Positions 16,747 through 29,018 of a stretch of DNA of 64,000 nt are shown one piece after another. Every line of letters starts with the position of its first letter. Position 1 is the stretch's first letter. The position numbers and the translations under genes were made by a program. The DNA comes from Ensifer sp. BR816. Its GTDB lineage: Bacteria; Pseudomonadota; Alphaproteobacteria; Rhizobiales; Rhizobiaceae. Location: assembly GCF_000378985.1 (NCBI RefSeq), contig NZ_KB905370.1, positions 62,001-126,000 on the forward strand, written 5' to 3'. The notes under the pieces are model-generated. The model searched no databases, had not been told where the DNA came from, and saw only the letters and a program-made list of their open reading frames with translations.

Positions 16747-17055
16747 CTAAAGAACCAGATGCCGGATCACCATCACCACGATCCAGCCGATGAGCAGCAT
16801 CCGCAGCGTCGAGAAGCGGAGCCCCGCGGCAAAGGCGACGAACATCGAAGCGGCCACGTCGAAACCGCCATAGACGAAGGCAGGAGCCACGAGCGTCGTC
16901 AGCACGGCCGCCGGAACGGCGTTCAGCGCCGCTTCGAGCCGCGGGGGAATGTGCTTTAGCTGGGTGATCAGCACATAGCCGCCGACCCGCGTGGCGAAGG
17001 TGGCGACCGCCGCGGCGATGATCAGATAGATCAGGTTGAGGTGCTGGGCGTCCAA
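16747..17055 (-). CDS. azlD: AzlD-family branched-chain amino acid export subunit
   Basis: A 102-residue membrane protein with three to four helices, including IYLIIAAAVATFATRVGGYVL, PAAVLTTLVAPAFVYGG and MLLIGWIVVMVIRHL (each quoted in part). AzlD is the small partner of AzlC in LIV-E exporters of valine, leucine and isoleucine analogues. It begins three bases after the azlC stop, so the two subunits are coupled in translation. Confidence 0.9.
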   Translation of the reverse strand: MDAQHLNLIYLIIAAAVATFATRVGGYVLITQLKHIPPRLEAALNAVPAAVLTTLVAPAFVYGGFDVAASMFVAFAAGLRFSTLRMLLIGWIVVMVIRHLVL

Positions 17056-17058
17056 GGC

Positions 17059-17775
17059 TCAGGCCTCCCTTTCGACGGCGGGAATGTCGCTCGCCGGCCG
17101 CTCCAGCGGCAGGCAGGCGGCGAGCAGCACGCCGGCGAGCGCGCCGATGCTGACATGCCAGGGCGAGCCGACGAAATGCATCGCCAGAACGGAGGCGCCG
17201 GCGCTGGCCGCGACAACGGGCAGAAACCGGTCGCGCTTGCGGAAGCCGAGCACCAGCCCGAGGAAATAGATCGGCAAGAGCACGTCGATACCGATCACCC
17301 TCGGATCGCCAATCAACTGTCCGAAGACAGCCCCTATTGCCGTGGTGATGAGCCAGGGGAAATAGATGATCAGGCCGAAGCCGAGATACCAGGAAAAGCT
17401 GACCGGGAGCCCGCGCTCGGCCCGCCTTTCGCTCTCCGCATATTGCGGATCGATCAGCAGGAAGAAGGCGAAGAACTTCTGGACCGGCGTGAAGTGACGG
17501 ATGTTCCTGGCGATCGAGGCCGAATAGAGCACGTGCCGGAAGTTGACGGCAAAGACCGAAAGCACCACCAGCCAGGGCTGAACATTGTTGCCGAACAGCT
17601 CGATGCCGACCATCTGGCTGGCGCCGGCATAGACCATCGCGCTCATGAAGACGGCGTCCGCAATGGTAAAGCCGTTGTCGACGGCCAGCGCCCCGAACAG
17701 CGCGCCGAAAGGCGATGCCGCTACCATGATCGGGAAGCCGCCGCGCACGCCGTCGCGGAATTCGTCTCTGTCCAT
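17059..17775 (-). CDS. azlC: AzlC-family branched-chain amino acid exporter
   Basis: A 238-residue polytopic membrane protein of the LIV-E family. Visible family features are PIMVAASPFGALFGALAVDNG, then YAGASQMVGIELFG and NFRHVLYSASIARNI (each quoted in part), with five to six helices. It exports branched-chain amino acids together with AzlD, encoded three bases downstream. The ATG at 17775 gives the family start MDRDEFRDGVRGG; an open frame continues to 17868 but codes an unlikely leader. Confidence 0.9.
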   Translation of the reverse strand: MDRDEFRDGVRGGFPIMVAASPFGALFGALAVDNGFTIADAVFMSAMVYAGASQMVGIELFGNNVQPWLVVLSVFAVNFRHVLYSASIARNIRHFTPVQKFFAFFLLIDPQYAESERRAERGLPVSFSWYLGFGLIIYFPWLITTAIGAVFGQLIGDPRVIGIDVLLPIYFLGLVLGFRKRDRFLPVVAASAGASVLAMHFVGSPWHVSIGALAGVLLAACLPLERPASDIPAVEREA

Positions 17776-17908
17776 CGATGTCCTCCCGTCGGAGCCCGAC
17801 GCGCGAGCGGCGCTCGCAAGTTCTTCGTGCGGGACAGATAGGCCCTCAAGGAAGCCGCGACAATTCAATTACACTGATGCAGTGATTGAATTTTATGATG
17901 CTGGAAGG

Positions 17909-17936
17909 GCCGCGGCGTGACACTTGCCGCCGCGGC
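17909..17936. terminator. Hairpin after panB
   Basis: A perfect 9-bp stem, GCCGCGGCG with CGCCGCGGC, has a 10-nt loop seven bases past the panB stop. There is no T run on the minus side, so terminator activity is only likely. Confidence 0.45.
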
Positions 17937-17942
17937 ATAGTC

Positions 17943-18764
17943 TTAGCGCTTCACCTGGAACGTATGCTCAATGCCCGGGAAGGTGCGGGCCTTGACCTCG
18001 CTGGCATAGTCTTCCACCGCCTTCGAGATCGCCGGGGCGAGCTCGGCGAAATGCTTGACGAAGCGCGGCTTGAAATCGTTGAAGATGCCAAGCATGTCGT
18101 CGGACACGAGGATCTGGCCGTCGCAGGCAGGCGACGCGCCAATCCCGATGGTCGGGCAGCGCAGCGTCGCGGTAATCTCGCGGGCGACCGGCTCGACCGT
18201 GCCTTCGACGACGATCGCAAAGGCGCCGGCATCGTCGATCGCCTTGGCGTCGCGGCGAATCTTCGCCACTTCCTTCTCGTTGCGGCCGACCGAGCGATAG
18301 CCGCCGGTCGTGTTGACCAGCTGCGGCATCAGCCCGACATGGCCGAGCACCGGAATGCCGCGGCTGACGAGGAAGTCGACCGTCTCGGCCATTTCCGCGC
18401 CGCCCTCGAGCTTGACCGCGCTGCAGCCGGTTTCCTTGAGGATACGTGCGGCGCTGCGGAAGGCCTGTTCCTTCGATTCCTGATAGGAGCCGAAGGGAAG
18501 GTCGATGACGACGCAAGCGCGTTCGGAGCCGCGCATCACCGCCTGACCATGGGCGATCATCATATCGAGAGTGACGCCGACCGTCGTATCAAGGCCGTAG
18601 AGCACCATGCCGAGCGAATCCCCGACCAGCAGGAAATCGACATGCGGGTCGAGAAGGCGCGCGATCGGCGTCGTATAGGCGGTGAGACTGACGATCGGGC
18701 GTTCGCCTTTCAAGGCTTCGATACTGGCAGGGCTTAGCCGCCGCTTCGTGGTTTGGACGCTCAT
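17943..18764 (-). CDS. panB: 3-methyl-2-oxobutanoate hydroxymethyltransferase
   Basis: PanB catalyses the first step of pantothenate synthesis, adding a hydroxymethyl group from 5,10-methylenetetrahydrofolate to ketoisovalerate. The 273-residue protein has the usual TIM-barrel motifs: [31 protein letters not shown] (metal aspartate), [26 protein letters not shown] and [15 protein letters not shown]. It follows panC with two bases between stop and start, so panC-panB form an operon. The product feeds PanC after reduction by a ketopantoate reductase that is not in the window. Confidence 0.96.
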   Translation of the reverse strand: MSVQTTKRRLSPASIEALKGERPIVSLTAYTTPIARLLDPHVDFLLVGDSLGMVLYGLDTTVGVTLDMMIAHGQAVMRGSERACVVIDLPFGSYQESKEQAFRSAARILKETGCSAVKLEGGAEMAETVDFLVSRGIPVLGHVGLMPQLVNTTGGYRSVGRNEKEVAKIRRDAKAIDDAGAFAIVVEGTVEPVAREITATLRCPTIGIGASPACDGQILVSDDMLGIFNDFKPRFVKHFAELAPAISKAVEDYASEVKARTFPGIEHTFQVKR

Positions 18765-18766
18765 TC

Positions 18767-19642
18767 TCAGGCAACCTTTGCAAAACGGGCGGAATTTGGA
18801 GCGATGACGCGATTGTCGAGCAGCTTGGTCGTGCCAAAGCGGACGAAAAGCAGGAGCAGCACCGGTTTGTCGCCGATCTCGCTCACCGGTTCGAGCGTTT
18901 GCGGGTCGCGCAGCGCCACTACCTCAGGGCGGGCCAATGGCTCGCTCGACAGGAATTCGGTGACGCCCTTTTCGACCACGGCCGGATCGGTGGCGCCGCT
19001 CGCGATCAGCCGCTCGGCCTCATCCAGGGCCCTCGGCACGATCGCGGCGCCACGGCGTTCGTCGGCGCTGAGATAGACATTGCGCGACGAACAGGCGAGC
19101 CCGTCGGCCTCCCGCACCGTCGGCACGCCGACGACGGTGACCGGCTGGGCGAGATCCTCGACCATGCGGCGGATGATCTGGAGCTGCTGGAAATCCTTCT
19201 CACCGAAATAGGCGCGGTCCGGCTGGACGATATTGAAGAGCTTGGTAACGACCGTCGCAACGCCGGCGAAGTGGCCGGGCCGAACCGAACCTTCGAGCTC
19301 GGAGCCGAGCTTCGGCAGGTCGACCATCGTTTCCATCGGATGCGGATACATGTCCGCGACGCCCGGTGCGAAGAGGAAATCGACGCCGCCTTCGGTCAGC
19401 ATATTTTCGTCACGGGCGAGATCGCGCGGATATTTGGCCAGATCCTCGTTCGGACCGAACTGCAGCGGATTGACGAAAATGCTGGCGACGACCACGTCGT
19501 TTTCACTGCGGGCGCGGCGTACGAGCTCCATATGGCCGACATGAAGGTAACCCATCGTCGGCACCAGGCCGATCGTCTTGCCCGCACGCCGGTGGTCGGC
19601 AAGGGCCGCGCGCAATTCGGCGATGGTGGTTATGGTCTTCAT
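18767..19642 (-). CDS. panC: Pantoate-beta-alanine ligase
   Basis: PanC joins pantoate and beta-alanine with ATP to give pantothenate. The 291-residue protein shows the nucleotidyltransferase motifs: [20 protein letters not shown] with the HVGH signature (quoted: [11 protein letters not shown]), [24 protein letters not shown] and SSRNVYLS (the KMSKS-like part). The ATG at 19642 begins [14 protein letters not shown] as in homologues; the frame upstream to 19747 has no coding character. It is first in the panC-panB operon. Confidence 0.96.
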   Translation of the reverse strand: MKTITTIAELRAALADHRRAGKTIGLVPTMGYLHVGHMELVRRARSENDVVVASIFVNPLQFGPNEDLAKYPRDLARDENMLTEGGVDFLFAPGVADMYPHPMETMVDLPKLGSELEGSVRPGHFAGVATVVTKLFNIVQPDRAYFGEKDFQQLQIIRRMVEDLAQPVTVVGVPTVREADGLACSSRNVYLSADERRGAAIVPRALDEAERLIASGATDPAVVEKGVTEFLSSEPLARPEVVALRDPQTLEPVSEIGDKPVLLLLFVRFGTTKLLDNRVIAPNSARFAKVA

Positions 19643-19772
19643 CTCCGGACCCTCCAATCCGCCGGGGCGGGATATATACGCCCCGCTCCGCTGATATGGC
19701 GCGTAGCCAGCCCCGCGAAAAGGCAAATGCACAAATTTTGGGTGCAAGGTCTATCTTGTGCAGCGCAAAAAC

Positions 19773-19967
19773 ACAAATGGATTTGGTAGGGCGGCCGATG
19801 CGGTTCCGATCTTGATCTACTACTCCAGCAGCACCCTGCTTCCGGCGAAGACCCGCGTCTTCGTCAATTTCGTCGCCGAGCATTTCAAGCGAAACCCGCT
19901 CGCCGAGCGCTTCGCCGCAGCCTCGGCTGATCAGGCACTTGAAAGCCGCAGGCCCGACGCCAGATAA
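19773..19967 (+). pseudogene. C-terminal remnant of a LysR-family regulator
   Basis: The plus-strand frame reads DAVPILIYYSSSTLLPAKTRVFVNFVAEHF (quoted: IYYSSSTLLPAKTRVF, VNFVAEHFKRN) and ends in a stop at 19965-19967. This is the pattern that closes the effector domain of LysR-type regulators (a Y-SS-LPAK-R-F-DF-AE-F line). No helix-turn-helix or remaining effector domain lies upstream, where the panC promoter region begins. It is therefore a decayed fragment of about 60 codons. It lies in the only gene-free stretch of about 400 bases between panC and the VOC gene. Confidence 0.6.
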
Positions 19968-20042
19968 ATGCCCTCCCACCTGTCGGCAGAGAGCATTTGC
20001 CTTCGTCCTTGACAATATCAACATCCCAACGAGGAGCACCCC

Positions 20043-20447
20043 ATGCGCATGATTTTCGTCAACCTGCCGGTCAAGGACCTGAAAGCATCGAGGACCTTTT
20101 TTTCTGCCCTCGGCTACAGCTTCAACGAGCAGTTCTCGGATGACACGGCTGCCTGCATGGTCATCGACGACAATATCTTCGCCATGCTTCTGACGGAGCC
20201 GAAATTCCGCAGTTTCATCACCGGCGAGATCAGCGACACGTCGAAGGGCACCGAGGTGATCACCGCCCTCTCCGCCGCAAGCCGCGCAGAATGTGACGAC
20301 ATGCTCGCCAAGGCACTCGCCGCCGGGGCCAAGCCCTGGAAACCGGCGATCGACTACGGCTTCATGTACGGCATCAGCTTCCAGGACCTCGATGGCCACG
20401 TCTGGGAGTTCATGTGGATGGATATGTCGGCGCAACAACAGGGCTGA
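20043..20447 (+). CDS. VOC (glyoxalase/bleomycin-resistance) superfamily protein
   Basis: A 134-residue protein with the paired beta-alpha-beta-beta-beta modules of the vicinal oxygen chelate fold: an opening MIFVNLPVKDLKASRTFFSALGY (quoted: FVNLPVKDLKASRTFF), and a closing ISFQDLDGHVWEFMWMD with the usual late glutamate ligand. Such proteins may be lyases, dioxygenases or drug-binding proteins; the function cannot be told. A GAGGAG ribosome site is placed seven bases before the ATG. It stands alone, followed by an inverted-repeat element. Confidence 0.83.
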   Translation: MRMIFVNLPVKDLKASRTFFSALGYSFNEQFSDDTAACMVIDDNIFAMLLTEPKFRSFITGEISDTSKGTEVITALSAASRAECDDMLAKALAAGAKPWKPAIDYGFMYGISFQDLDGHVWEFMWMDMSAQQQG

Positions 20448-20471
20448 TCGGCAGGGTACAAGAGAATCTCT

Positions 20472-20690
20472 CCGCGCCGCCGACGCGGCGCGGCTGGATT
20501 CTTGTGACAAGCGCAGGAATGAGGTGTGAGAGGAGGCGCTGCCCCACCGCAGGAAGAGCAGCGTGCCCTCCGCCTGAACCAGCAGAATGCAATTCCGCGC
20601 ACCACCAGGGTGGAAGGGGACGCGTCGGTCCCCGCATCCGTCATTCCTGTGCTTGTCACAGGAATCCAGCCACTGCGCGTCGGCGCCGTG
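20472..20690. repeat. RIME-like inverted-repeat element between the VOC gene and ligA
   Basis: The left arm, 20472-20522, contains GGCTGGATTCTTGTGACAAG followed by CGCAGGAATGA. The right arm, 20641-20690, is its imperfect reverse complement (TCATTCCTGTGCTTGTCACA, GGAATCCAGCC). Both arms end in CGCCGACGCG-type GC blocks, with about 118 bases between them. This is the architecture of the Rhizobium intergenic mosaic elements. Nothing in it looks coding. Confidence 0.75.
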
Positions 20691-20728
20691 AAAAGACTCA
20701 AGACGCGCACGCTATCGAGTGTGCCGCG

Positions 20729-23018
<2,290 letters not shown>

Positions 23019-23047
23019 GGCATTCGGCGCGAAAGAAGTCGTTGCGA

Positions 23048-24721
23048 TCAGCCGTTGCCGGCCAGCAATCGCGCCGCCGCCGCCCTCGCTTCCTCGGTGA
23101 TCGAGGCGCCGGCGAGCATGCGGGCGATCTCCTCGGTGCGCGCCTCATCGTCCATGCGGGCGACACGTGTCGCGATCATCTCGGCCTTTTGCGCCGATGG
23201 CCCCTTGGAGATCAGCAGGTGCGTCGCGGCGCGCGCGGCAACCTGCGGCGCATGCGTGACGGAAAGCACCTGGACGGTCTTCGAAAGGCGCTTCAGTCGC
23301 TGGCCGATGGCATCCGCCACGGCACCGCCGACGCCGGTATCGATCTCATCGAAGACGAGCGTCGGCGCCGAGCCCCGATCGGCAAGCGCCACCTTCAGCG
23401 CCAGGAGGAAGCGGGAAAGCTCGCCGCCCGAGGCCACTTTCATGATCGGCCCCGGACGCGTGCCGGGATTTGTCTGCACATGGAACTCGACGACATCGAT
23501 GCCCTCGGCCGAAGGCGAATTGGGATCGCTTGCGACCTCGACCATGAACCGGGCGCGCTCGAGCTTCAGTGCCGGCAGCTCTGCCATGACCGCTGCCGAG
23601 AGCGCGGTGGCCGTGTTGTGGCGTTTCTCGGAAAGCGATCGGGCCGCAGCATCGAAGGCCGTCCTCGCCTCTCCCACCTGTTTTTCGAGCTGCTTCAGTT
23701 TCTCCTCGCCGGCGTCGAGGTCGGCGAGATCGGCGATCATCCTCACGGCAAGTGCCGGCAGTTCGGTGACCGGCACCGAATATTTGCGGCTGGCGGCACG
23801 GAGCGCGAAGAGCCGCTCCTCGACGCGCTCCAGTTCCTTCGGGTCGAATTCGGTGTTTCGCAGCGCCCGCTCCACCGCCATCTGCGCGTCGGAAAGCTGG
23901 TTGAGTGCTGTGTCCAAGAGCTCTACGGTCTCTTCCAGCAGGCCCGGCGCCTCGTGGCTCTTGCGCTCGAGCCGCCGCACCAGCGAGGCGATCAGCGGTA
24001 CCGGCGAAGCATTGCCGTTCAGGAATTCGGACGCTTCGCTGATGTCGCCGGCGATGCGCTCGACCTTCATCATCCGCGCCCGGCTCTCGGCCAGTTCCTC
24101 TTCTTCGCCATCGCGCGGCGCCAGCGTCTCCAGTTCCTCGACCGAGGCGCGCAGATAATCCGCCTCGCGCGCGGCAGCCTCGACGCGCTCGCGGTGCTTC
24201 TTCAGCCCCCGCTCGGCGTCCCGCCAGGCACGGTAGAGCGCCGCGACCTCTTGCGCCGGCTCGGTGGTGCCGCCGAAGGCGTCGAGCAACGCGCGGTGCG
24301 CGTCGATGTCGACAAGCGCCCGGTCATCGTGCTGGCCGTGAATTTCGACGAGCACTTGCCCCGCCTGGCGCATCAGTTGCACGCTCACCGGCTGGTCGTT
24401 GATGAAGGCCTTGGTCCGGCCATCCGCCGATTGCACGCGGCGGAAAATCAGGTCGCCGTCGTCGTCGATGCCGTTTTCGTGCAGGAGGATCCGCGCCGCG
24501 TGGCCTGGCGGCACGTCGAAGACCGCAGTCACCTGCCCCTTGTCCTCGCCATGGCGCACGAGCGAACCGTCGCCGCGGCCGCCGAGCGCCAGCGACAGGC
24601 TGTCGAGAAGGATGGATTTGCCCGCGCCGGTTTCACCGGTCAGCACCGAGAGCCCCGCGTCGAAGCTGAGGTCAAGCCGTTCGATCAGGACGATATCGCG
24701 GATCGAGAGCTGCGCGAGCAT
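23048..24721 (-). CDS. recN: DNA repair protein RecN
   Basis: RecN is an SMC-like ATPase that acts early in repair of double-strand breaks. The 557-residue protein has an N-terminal Walker A GETGAGKS at residues 29-36, a long coiled-coil middle, and a C-terminal ABC signature and Walker B (ASGGELSRFLLALKV, PTLVFDEIDTGVGG), followed by LSVTHAPQVAARA. It starts with MLAQLSIRDIVLIERLDL. It follows bamD by 36 bases on the same strand. That pairing (bamD-recN-ligA after lpxC) is usual in Rhizobiales. Confidence 0.96.
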   Translation of the reverse strand: MLAQLSIRDIVLIERLDLSFDAGLSVLTGETGAGKSILLDSLSLALGGRGDGSLVRHGEDKGQVTAVFDVPPGHAARILLHENGIDDDGDLIFRRVQSADGRTKAFINDQPVSVQLMRQAGQVLVEIHGQHDDRALVDIDAHRALLDAFGGTTEPAQEVAALYRAWRDAERGLKKHRERVEAAAREADYLRASVEELETLAPRDGEEEELAESRARMMKVERIAGDISEASEFLNGNASPVPLIASLVRRLERKSHEAPGLLEETVELLDTALNQLSDAQMAVERALRNTEFDPKELERVEERLFALRAASRKYSVPVTELPALAVRMIADLADLDAGEEKLKQLEKQVGEARTAFDAAARSLSEKRHNTATALSAAVMAELPALKLERARFMVEVASDPNSPSAEGIDVVEFHVQTNPGTRPGPIMKVASGGELSRFLLALKVALADRGSAPTLVFDEIDTGVGGAVADAIGQRLKRLSKTVQVLSVTHAPQVAARAATHLLISKGPSAQKAEMIATRVARMDDEARTEEIARMLAGASITEEARAAAARLLAGNG

Positions 24722-24757
24722 CCGGTGTCATATCTTCCTTGGGAAGCGCTGAGGCAA

Positions 24758-25624
24758 TCAGGCGCCGATGAGTTTCTTGCCCGCGCGCGCGATCCAGGAC
24801 GTGCCGCTTTCGCGCGGTTCGAGACCGCCCGACTGCAGCAGCTTGTAGGAATCGGCGTACCACTGGCTGTCCGGGTAGTTGTGCCCGAGCACCGCCGCCG
24901 CCGTCTGGGCTTCGGCCGTCACGCCCATCGAGAAATAGGCTTCGACGAGACGCGCCAGCGCTTCCTCGACCTGGTTGGTGTTCGGATATTGCTCGACGAC
25001 GACGCGGAACCGGGAGATGGCGGCAAGATATTCCTTGCGCTCGAGGTAATAGCGCCCGACCTGCATCTCCTTGCCGGCGAGCTGGTCCCGGGCGAAGCGG
25101 ATCTTGGACTGCGCGTCATCGACATATTCGGAGTCCGGATACTTGTCGACCACCACCTGCATCGCCTCGATCGCCCTCTGCGCAGGCTTCTGATCCTGCG
25201 TCACCGCCGGGATCTGCTTCGTATAGGCGAGGCCCTGGATATATTGCGCATAGGCCGCGTCCTCGGACTGCGGATAGAGATTGAGATAACGGTTGGTGGA
25301 GTTGATGGCGTCCTGGTACTGGCCGTTGCGGTACGCCACGAAGGCGTTCATCACCAGTGCCTTGCGGGCATATTCGGAGAATGGATGCTGCCGGTCGATC
25401 GCGTCGAACTTGCGCCCCGCTTCCGTCGTCTTGCCGGCATTCAAGTTGGCCAGGCCCTGATTATAAAGCACTTCCGGCGGATCGGTCTCGGCGGTGAGCT
25501 TGGTAATATCGATATCCGGGTCGTTCTGGCAGGCGGTGATCAGGCTGCTGCCGGCAATAGCCGCAAGAACGACGGCGGCGACACGCGCTGATTTTTTTAT
25601 GTCAACAGAGACTGCAAGAACCAT
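24758..25624 (-). CDS. bamD: Outer membrane assembly lipoprotein BamD
   Basis: BamD is the essential TPR lipoprotein of the complex that folds beta-barrel proteins into the outer membrane. The 288-residue precursor has a signal peptide ending in the lipobox LITAC, so it is lipidated at the cysteine. The chain then carries TPR repeats: [25 protein letters not shown] and [33 protein letters not shown], and [22 protein letters not shown] (each quoted in part). The ATG at 25624 gives a normal lipoprotein signal, and a repeat element begins 18 bases upstream. Confidence 0.94.
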   Translation of the reverse strand: MVLAVSVDIKKSARVAAVVLAAIAGSSLITACQNDPDIDITKLTAETDPPEVLYNQGLANLNAGKTTEAGRKFDAIDRQHPFSEYARKALVMNAFVAYRNGQYQDAINSTNRYLNLYPQSEDAAYAQYIQGLAYTKQIPAVTQDQKPAQRAIEAMQVVVDKYPDSEYVDDAQSKIRFARDQLAGKEMQVGRYYLERKEYLAAISRFRVVVEQYPNTNQVEEALARLVEAYFSMGVTAEAQTAAAVLGHNYPDSQWYADSYKLLQSGGLEPRESGTSWIARAGKKLIGA

Positions 25625-25642
25625 CGGATATTCCCGTTTCAC

Positions 25643-25746
25643 CTACAGCGCCGCGCGTCTTAACCAAACGCGCAAAGGTCGCTGTAGCACTTTAGATTGC
25701 TGCATGTCTCCTTACATCGAGGTCGATTTAAGGAGACATGCAGTAG
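25643..25746 (+). repeat. Rhizobial intergenic palindromic repeat, complete copy C
   Basis: Two stem-forming halves. CTACAGCG and CGCTGTAG bound the first half, with a CGCGCGTCTT/AAACGCGCAAAG-type inner stem. CTGCATGTCTCCTTA and TAAGGAGACATGCAG are perfect inverted copies bounding the second. This is the reference copy for the three others in the window. Confidence 0.85.
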
Positions 25747-25908
25747 CGGTTGGCATCCGCCAGACTTGCGCGTTTTAGAGCAAGTTGCCTCAAGACCGCA
25801 ACGTCATGATCGGCAATTCATGCAAATTTGTGACGCTCCAGCTGGTTTCCGCAGAGGACGCGCTGTTTTCCAACCCGATTCGTATTGTTTCATTACTACC
25901 CCCTCATG

Positions 25909-25933
25909 AAAAACGCCGGCCTTTCGGCCGGCG
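25909..25933 (-). terminator. Terminator after lpxC
   Basis: On the minus strand CGCCGGCC-GAAA-GGCCGGCG forms a perfect stem with a tetraloop, followed by TTTTTCAT. It lies about 25 bases after the lpxC stop and separates lpxC from bamD. Confidence 0.88.
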
Positions 25934-25957
25934 ACTGGAGAGAAATGAACTGTATTC

Positions 25958-26911
25958 TTATGCGGACCAGGGCGCAAATCCCGGGGCAGCGACCGCGACC
26001 AATTCGCGGGACCGCGTGCGCTGGCGCTGGGATGCGGTTTCGACAACCTCGTAGGCCGTCGGGTCGCTCAGAAGAGCCTTGAGCGCGTTGGCATTCATCT
26101 TGTGGCCGCCGCGATAGGAGCGATAGCATCCGAGGAACGGCGCGCCTGCAAGCGAAAGGTCGCCCACGGCGTCGAGCGTCTTGTGGCGGACGAACTCGTC
26201 CGCATAGCGAAGACCCTCGACATTGACGACCGTGTTGTCGTCGGAGATCACCACCGAATTTTCGAGCGACGAGCCAAGCGCAAAGCCGGCAGCCCACAGC
26301 CGCTCGACGTCGCGCATGAAGCCGAAGGTCCGCGCCCGCGACAGTTCCCGCTTGAAGACCGCCGGTGTCATGTCGCCCTTCCAGGCCTGGCGACCGATCA
26401 GCGGGCAGTCGAAATCGATCTCGACCTCGAAGCGCATGCCGTCATAGGGCGTGAACTCCGACCAGGACGCGCCCGATTCGATGCGGACCGGCTTGAGGAT
26501 GCGGATGTAGCGGCGCTTGACCGCGAGCGCCTGGATCCCCGCCTGCTCGATGGCGTCGATGAAAGGCTCGGAACTGCCATCCATGATCGGCATTTCCGCG
26601 CCATTGACTTCGATCAGCAAGTTGTCGAGGCCAAGCGCGTAGACCGCCGCCATAACATGCTCGATGGTTGCGATCGACGTCGCCGGCGAAAGTCCGAGGA
26701 CGGTGCACAGATCCGTGTTGCCGACCTGCGACGAAACGGCTCTGAACTCGCTCACGCGCCCGCCGGCAAGAACCCGCTGGAAGACGATCCCGGCATCCGC
26801 CTCGGCCGGATGGAAGGTGATCTCCACCTCGGCACCGGAGTGAACGCCAATTCCCTTGAGAGTTATCGGGCTTGCAATCGTTGTCTGAAACCCGAGCAGT
26901 TCGATTCCCAT
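25958..26911 (-). CDS. lpxC: UDP-3-O-acyl-N-acetylglucosamine deacetylase
   Basis: LpxC is the zinc enzyme that commits UDP-acyl-GlcNAc to lipid A synthesis. The 317-residue protein shows the family motifs: TLKGIGVHSG at the start, SIATIEHVMAAVYALG with the first zinc histidine (quoted: TIEHVMAAVYAL), EMPIMDGSSEPF, and FVRHKTLDAVGDLSLAG with the other zinc ligands. It follows ftsZ with a terminator between, so it is probably transcribed mainly from its own promoter in the 328-base gap upstream. Confidence 0.96.
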   Translation of the reverse strand: MGIELLGFQTTIASPITLKGIGVHSGAEVEITFHPAEADAGIVFQRVLAGGRVSEFRAVSSQVGNTDLCTVLGLSPATSIATIEHVMAAVYALGLDNLLIEVNGAEMPIMDGSSEPFIDAIEQAGIQALAVKRRYIRILKPVRIESGASWSEFTPYDGMRFEVEIDFDCPLIGRQAWKGDMTPAVFKRELSRARTFGFMRDVERLWAAGFALGSSLENSVVISDDNTVVNVEGLRYADEFVRHKTLDAVGDLSLAGAPFLGCYRSYRGGHKMNANALKALLSDPTAYEVVETASQRQRTRSRELVAVAAPGFAPWSA

Positions 26912-27239
26912 TCTCTCGTCACTTTCAAATCAATACCGGCCGAAGCCAAACTCTTGCGGGGCGCCGCGACGATCAGCGCAGACCTACCGATCGTGACCCG
27001 GCAGCTGTCGGCCGAAGACACGTTCTTCGAACTGCAGCGTCCGATGGAATCGCATGCGTCCCCTATCCGATGTTGAAAATAAGAGTTCGGAGGCACCATT
27101 CCAAATCACTGTTCGTTTCGCTTTGTTACGCAATTCATATGCGCACAATGGAAATCTCAACCCATTGAATCAAAACGAGAAAGTGAAAATGCCCGGGCTA
27201 ACGCCCGGGCACCGGCAAGGTGAGGGAACGGCTCGCGAA
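26912..27239 (-). promoter_or_regulatory. Intergenic region holding the lpxC promoter
   Basis: No gene is visible in these 328 bases. The AT-richer part, about 27060-27180, is the likely promoter zone for lpxC, which would have a leader of more than 150 bases. I could not fix a convincing -35/-10 pair. The ftsZ terminator occupies 27184-27211. Confidence 0.4.
27184..27211 (-). terminator. Terminator after ftsZ
   Basis: On the minus strand TGCCCGGGC and GCCCGGGCA make a perfect 9-bp stem with a 4-base loop, followed by TTTTCACTTT. It lies about 30 bases past the ftsZ stop. Confidence 0.88.
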
Positions 27240-29018
27240 TCAGTTCGATTGACGGCGCAGGAACGCCGGAATCTCAAGCTGATCGTCTTCTTGCGAGCGC
27301 ATTTGCGGCGCTGCGCGACCATGATCGTCGAGCTGACCGCGACGCGGCGCATAGAGGCTCGCCTCCGGCGACAGCGGGCGGCGCTGCTGGGAAGCGGCAC
27401 TCGGCGGCGCCGATGTCATGTCGGACGCGACGTTCTGGCTTTCCCGCTCACGCAGCCCGAGCGAGCTGGTGATGCGGTTGAGCAGGCCCATCGGACCCCG
27501 CTCTTCCTGAAGCGCGGCCGCCGGCTGCGCGCGGTGGTCGATCTCGGCCTTCACGACGGGCGGAAAGTCCTCGACCTTCGGCATGCGCACCGGCTCGGCC
27601 TGCTGGCGCACGACCGGGGCGGGTTCCTGGCGGACCGGCTGCGGTTGGAACTGCGGCTGGGCCTGAGCCTGGATCGGCGCTTCGACGGGCCGCGGCATCG
27701 GCTGCGGCGCGCGGGCTACGGGAGCGGCCTCCACCGGAGCGGCGCCGGCAAAGAGCTTGCTCTGCGGGCGAAAGGCCTCTTCCTGGACCTGTGGGGCCGG
27801 TGCAGCGACCTGTGCCCGGGTTGCAATGTCGAGTTCACGCTCCATTTCGGCCTCGCGGATCGCAAGTGCGATCGGATCGACCTGCTGAACCGGCTGTTGG
27901 ACCGGCTGCGGGGCGATCTGCTGGACCGGCTGTTGCGCGACTGGCTGTTGCAGGACGGGCTGCTGCGGGGCCGGAATGGCGACAGACGGACGAACGATCG
28001 GCTTCGGCGCTACCGGGCGAAAGTCGGCGGAACGGCCGGCAACCTCCGCAGCTCCACGATCGATACCGGTTGCGACCACCGAGACCCGGATCAGGCCTTC
28101 GAGGTCTTCGTCGAAAGTGGCGCCGAGAATGATGTTGGCGTCCGGATCCACTTCCTCGCGGATGCGCGTTGCCGCCTCGTCCACCTCGAAGAGGGTGAGG
28201 TCGCGGCCGCCGGTGATCGAGATGAGCAGGCCTTGCGCGCCCTTCATCGAAGTTTCGTCGAGCAGCGGGTTGGCGATCGCCGCTTCCGCGGCGGCCATGG
28301 CACGGCCTTCGCCGGATGCCTCGCCGGTGCCCATCATGGCACGGCCCATTTCGCGCATCACCGAGCGGACGTCGGCGAAGTCGAGGTTGATGAGGCCTTC
28401 CTTGACCATGAGGTCGGTGATGCAGGCGACGCCGGAATAGAGAACCTGGTCGGCCATGGCGAAGGCGTCCGCGAAGGTCGTCTTGTCGTTGGCGATCCGG
28501 AAGAGGTTCTGGTTCGGGATGACGATCAGGGTATCGACCGACTTCTGCAGGTCGGCAATGCCCTGGTCGGCGATGCGCATACGGCGCCCGCCTTCGAACT
28601 GGAAGGGCTTGGTAACGACGCCGACGGTCAGGATGCCCTTGTTGCGGGCCGCCTGGGCGACGATCGGCGCAGCGCCCGTGCCGGTACCGCCACCCATGCC
28701 GGCGGTGACGAAGCACATATGCGTGCCCTGCAAATGATCGATGATCTCATCGATGCATTCTTCGGCAGCCGCGCGGCCCACTTCCGGCTGCGAGCCAGCA
28801 CCGAGACCTTCGGTAACGGCGACACCCATCTGGATGATCCGTTCGGCCTTGGTCATGGTGAGCGCCTGCGCATCCGTGTTGGCGACCACGAAATCGACGC
28901 CCTGGAGGCCCGCGGTGATCATGTTGTTGACGGCATTGCCGCCGCCGCCGCCGACGCCAAAGACCGTGATACGGGGCTTCAGCTCGGTAATGTCCGGCTT
29001 TTGCAAGTTGATGGCCAT
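27240..29018 (-). CDS. ftsZ: Cell division protein FtsZ
   Basis: FtsZ is the tubulin-like GTPase that forms the division ring. The 592-residue protein has the N-terminal GTPase core with the tubulin signature [23 protein letters not shown] and the T7 loop [12 protein letters not shown] long linker rich in glutamine, proline and alanine (about residues 320-540, with runs such as [14 protein letters not shown]) follows, then the conserved C-terminal peptide [12 protein letters not shown] that binds FtsA. The long linker is typical of the rhizobial FtsZ1. It follows ftsA by about 100 bases and is closed by its own terminator. Confidence 0.97.
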   Translation of the reverse strand: MAINLQKPDITELKPRITVFGVGGGGGNAVNNMITAGLQGVDFVVANTDAQALTMTKAERIIQMGVAVTEGLGAGSQPEVGRAAAEECIDEIIDHLQGTHMCFVTAGMGGGTGTGAAPIVAQAARNKGILTVGVVTKPFQFEGGRRMRIADQGIADLQKSVDTLIVIPNQNLFRIANDKTTFADAFAMADQVLYSGVACITDLMVKEGLINLDFADVRSVMREMGRAMMGTGEASGEGRAMAAAEAAIANPLLDETSMKGAQGLLISITGGRDLTLFEVDEAATRIREEVDPDANIILGATFDEDLEGLIRVSVVATGIDRGAAEVAGRSADFRPVAPKPIVRPSVAIPAPQQPVLQQPVAQQPVQQIAPQPVQQPVQQVDPIALAIREAEMERELDIATRAQVAAPAPQVQEEAFRPQSKLFAGAAPVEAAPVARAPQPMPRPVEAPIQAQAQPQFQPQPVRQEPAPVVRQQAEPVRMPKVEDFPPVVKAEIDHRAQPAAALQEERGPMGLLNRITSSLGLRERESQNVASDMTSAPPSAASQQRRPLSPEASLYAPRRGQLDDHGRAAPQMRSQEDDQLEIPAFLRRQSN

